This document shows, one piece after another, positions 6,164-6,210 of a stretch of DNA of 6,210 bases. Below the pieces are notes generated by a model. That model ran no database searches and was not told the origin of the DNA. It saw nothing but the letters and a program-made list of their open reading frames with translations. The stretch spans positions 1 through 6,210 of the forward strand of contig CAJXIT010000213.1 of NCBI GenBank assembly GCA_913054055.1, in the 5' to 3' direction. The DNA comes from an uncultured Thalassolituus sp. GTDB lineage: Bacteria; Pseudomonadota; Gammaproteobacteria; Pseudomonadales; Oceanobacteraceae. The stretch's first letter is position 1, and each line of letters starts with the position of its first letter. The translations under genes were made by a program, and so were the position numbers.

Positions 6164-6210
6164 ACGTTGAATAAACAGAGGCAAAAATAATAAGTCTTCA
6201 TTGATAAAGC

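Noticed and set aside
6164..6210. Start of another gene or a terminator at the right edge
   Set aside because: The 47 bases contain stops in several frames, no ribosome-binding site followed by a start codon, and no hairpin.

Overview
The window looks like chromosomal backbone of a marine-type gammaproteobacterium, with Oceanospirillales-like bacteria as the best guess. Base composition is moderately AT-rich. The carbonic anhydrase and MoeB-type proteins resemble their Escherichia coli and Pseudomonas relatives. A large Cys-Gly4-Ser4 lipoprotein with an acidic linker is the kind of protein common in marine gammaproteobacteria. The taxonomic call is inference from protein resemblance only. No phage, transposon, CRISPR, rRNA or tRNA signal was seen.

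Left half, minus strand (1-3822): a large lipoprotein of unrecognised family (1939-3822) is followed 64 bases downstream by the exoribonuclease II gene rnb (1-1874, 3' end cut off by the window edge). As given, rnb is split by an apparent single-base deletion near 726-738. The first 383 codons hold both cold-shock domains and the acidic active-site motif. The rest, with the catalytic arginine and the S1 domain, continues intact in the -1 frame to the edge. This is either a sequencing error or a recent inactivation.

Right half, plus strand (3868-6163): three intact genes of ordinary size. They are a MoeB/ThiF-type adenylyltransferase (3868-4614), a type II beta-carbonic anhydrase (4724-5380, start moved from an upstream TTG to ATG), and a FrnE-like DsbA-family oxidoreductase (5513-6163, start likewise moved). 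A strong nested inverted repeat with a T tract lies between the last two and should end carbonic anhydrase transcription. The two halves diverge from a spacer of only 45 bases (3823-3867).

The genes do not form an obvious pathway: RNA decay, an envelope lipoprotein, sulfur-carrier activation, CO2/bicarbonate exchange and thiol-disulfide chemistry sit side by side as housekeeping neighbours. I found no convincing undescribed system. The points most worth checking are the rnb frameshift, the acidic cysteine-bracketed linker of the lipoprotein, and the compact divergent spacer where the lipoprotein mRNA could be leaderless.
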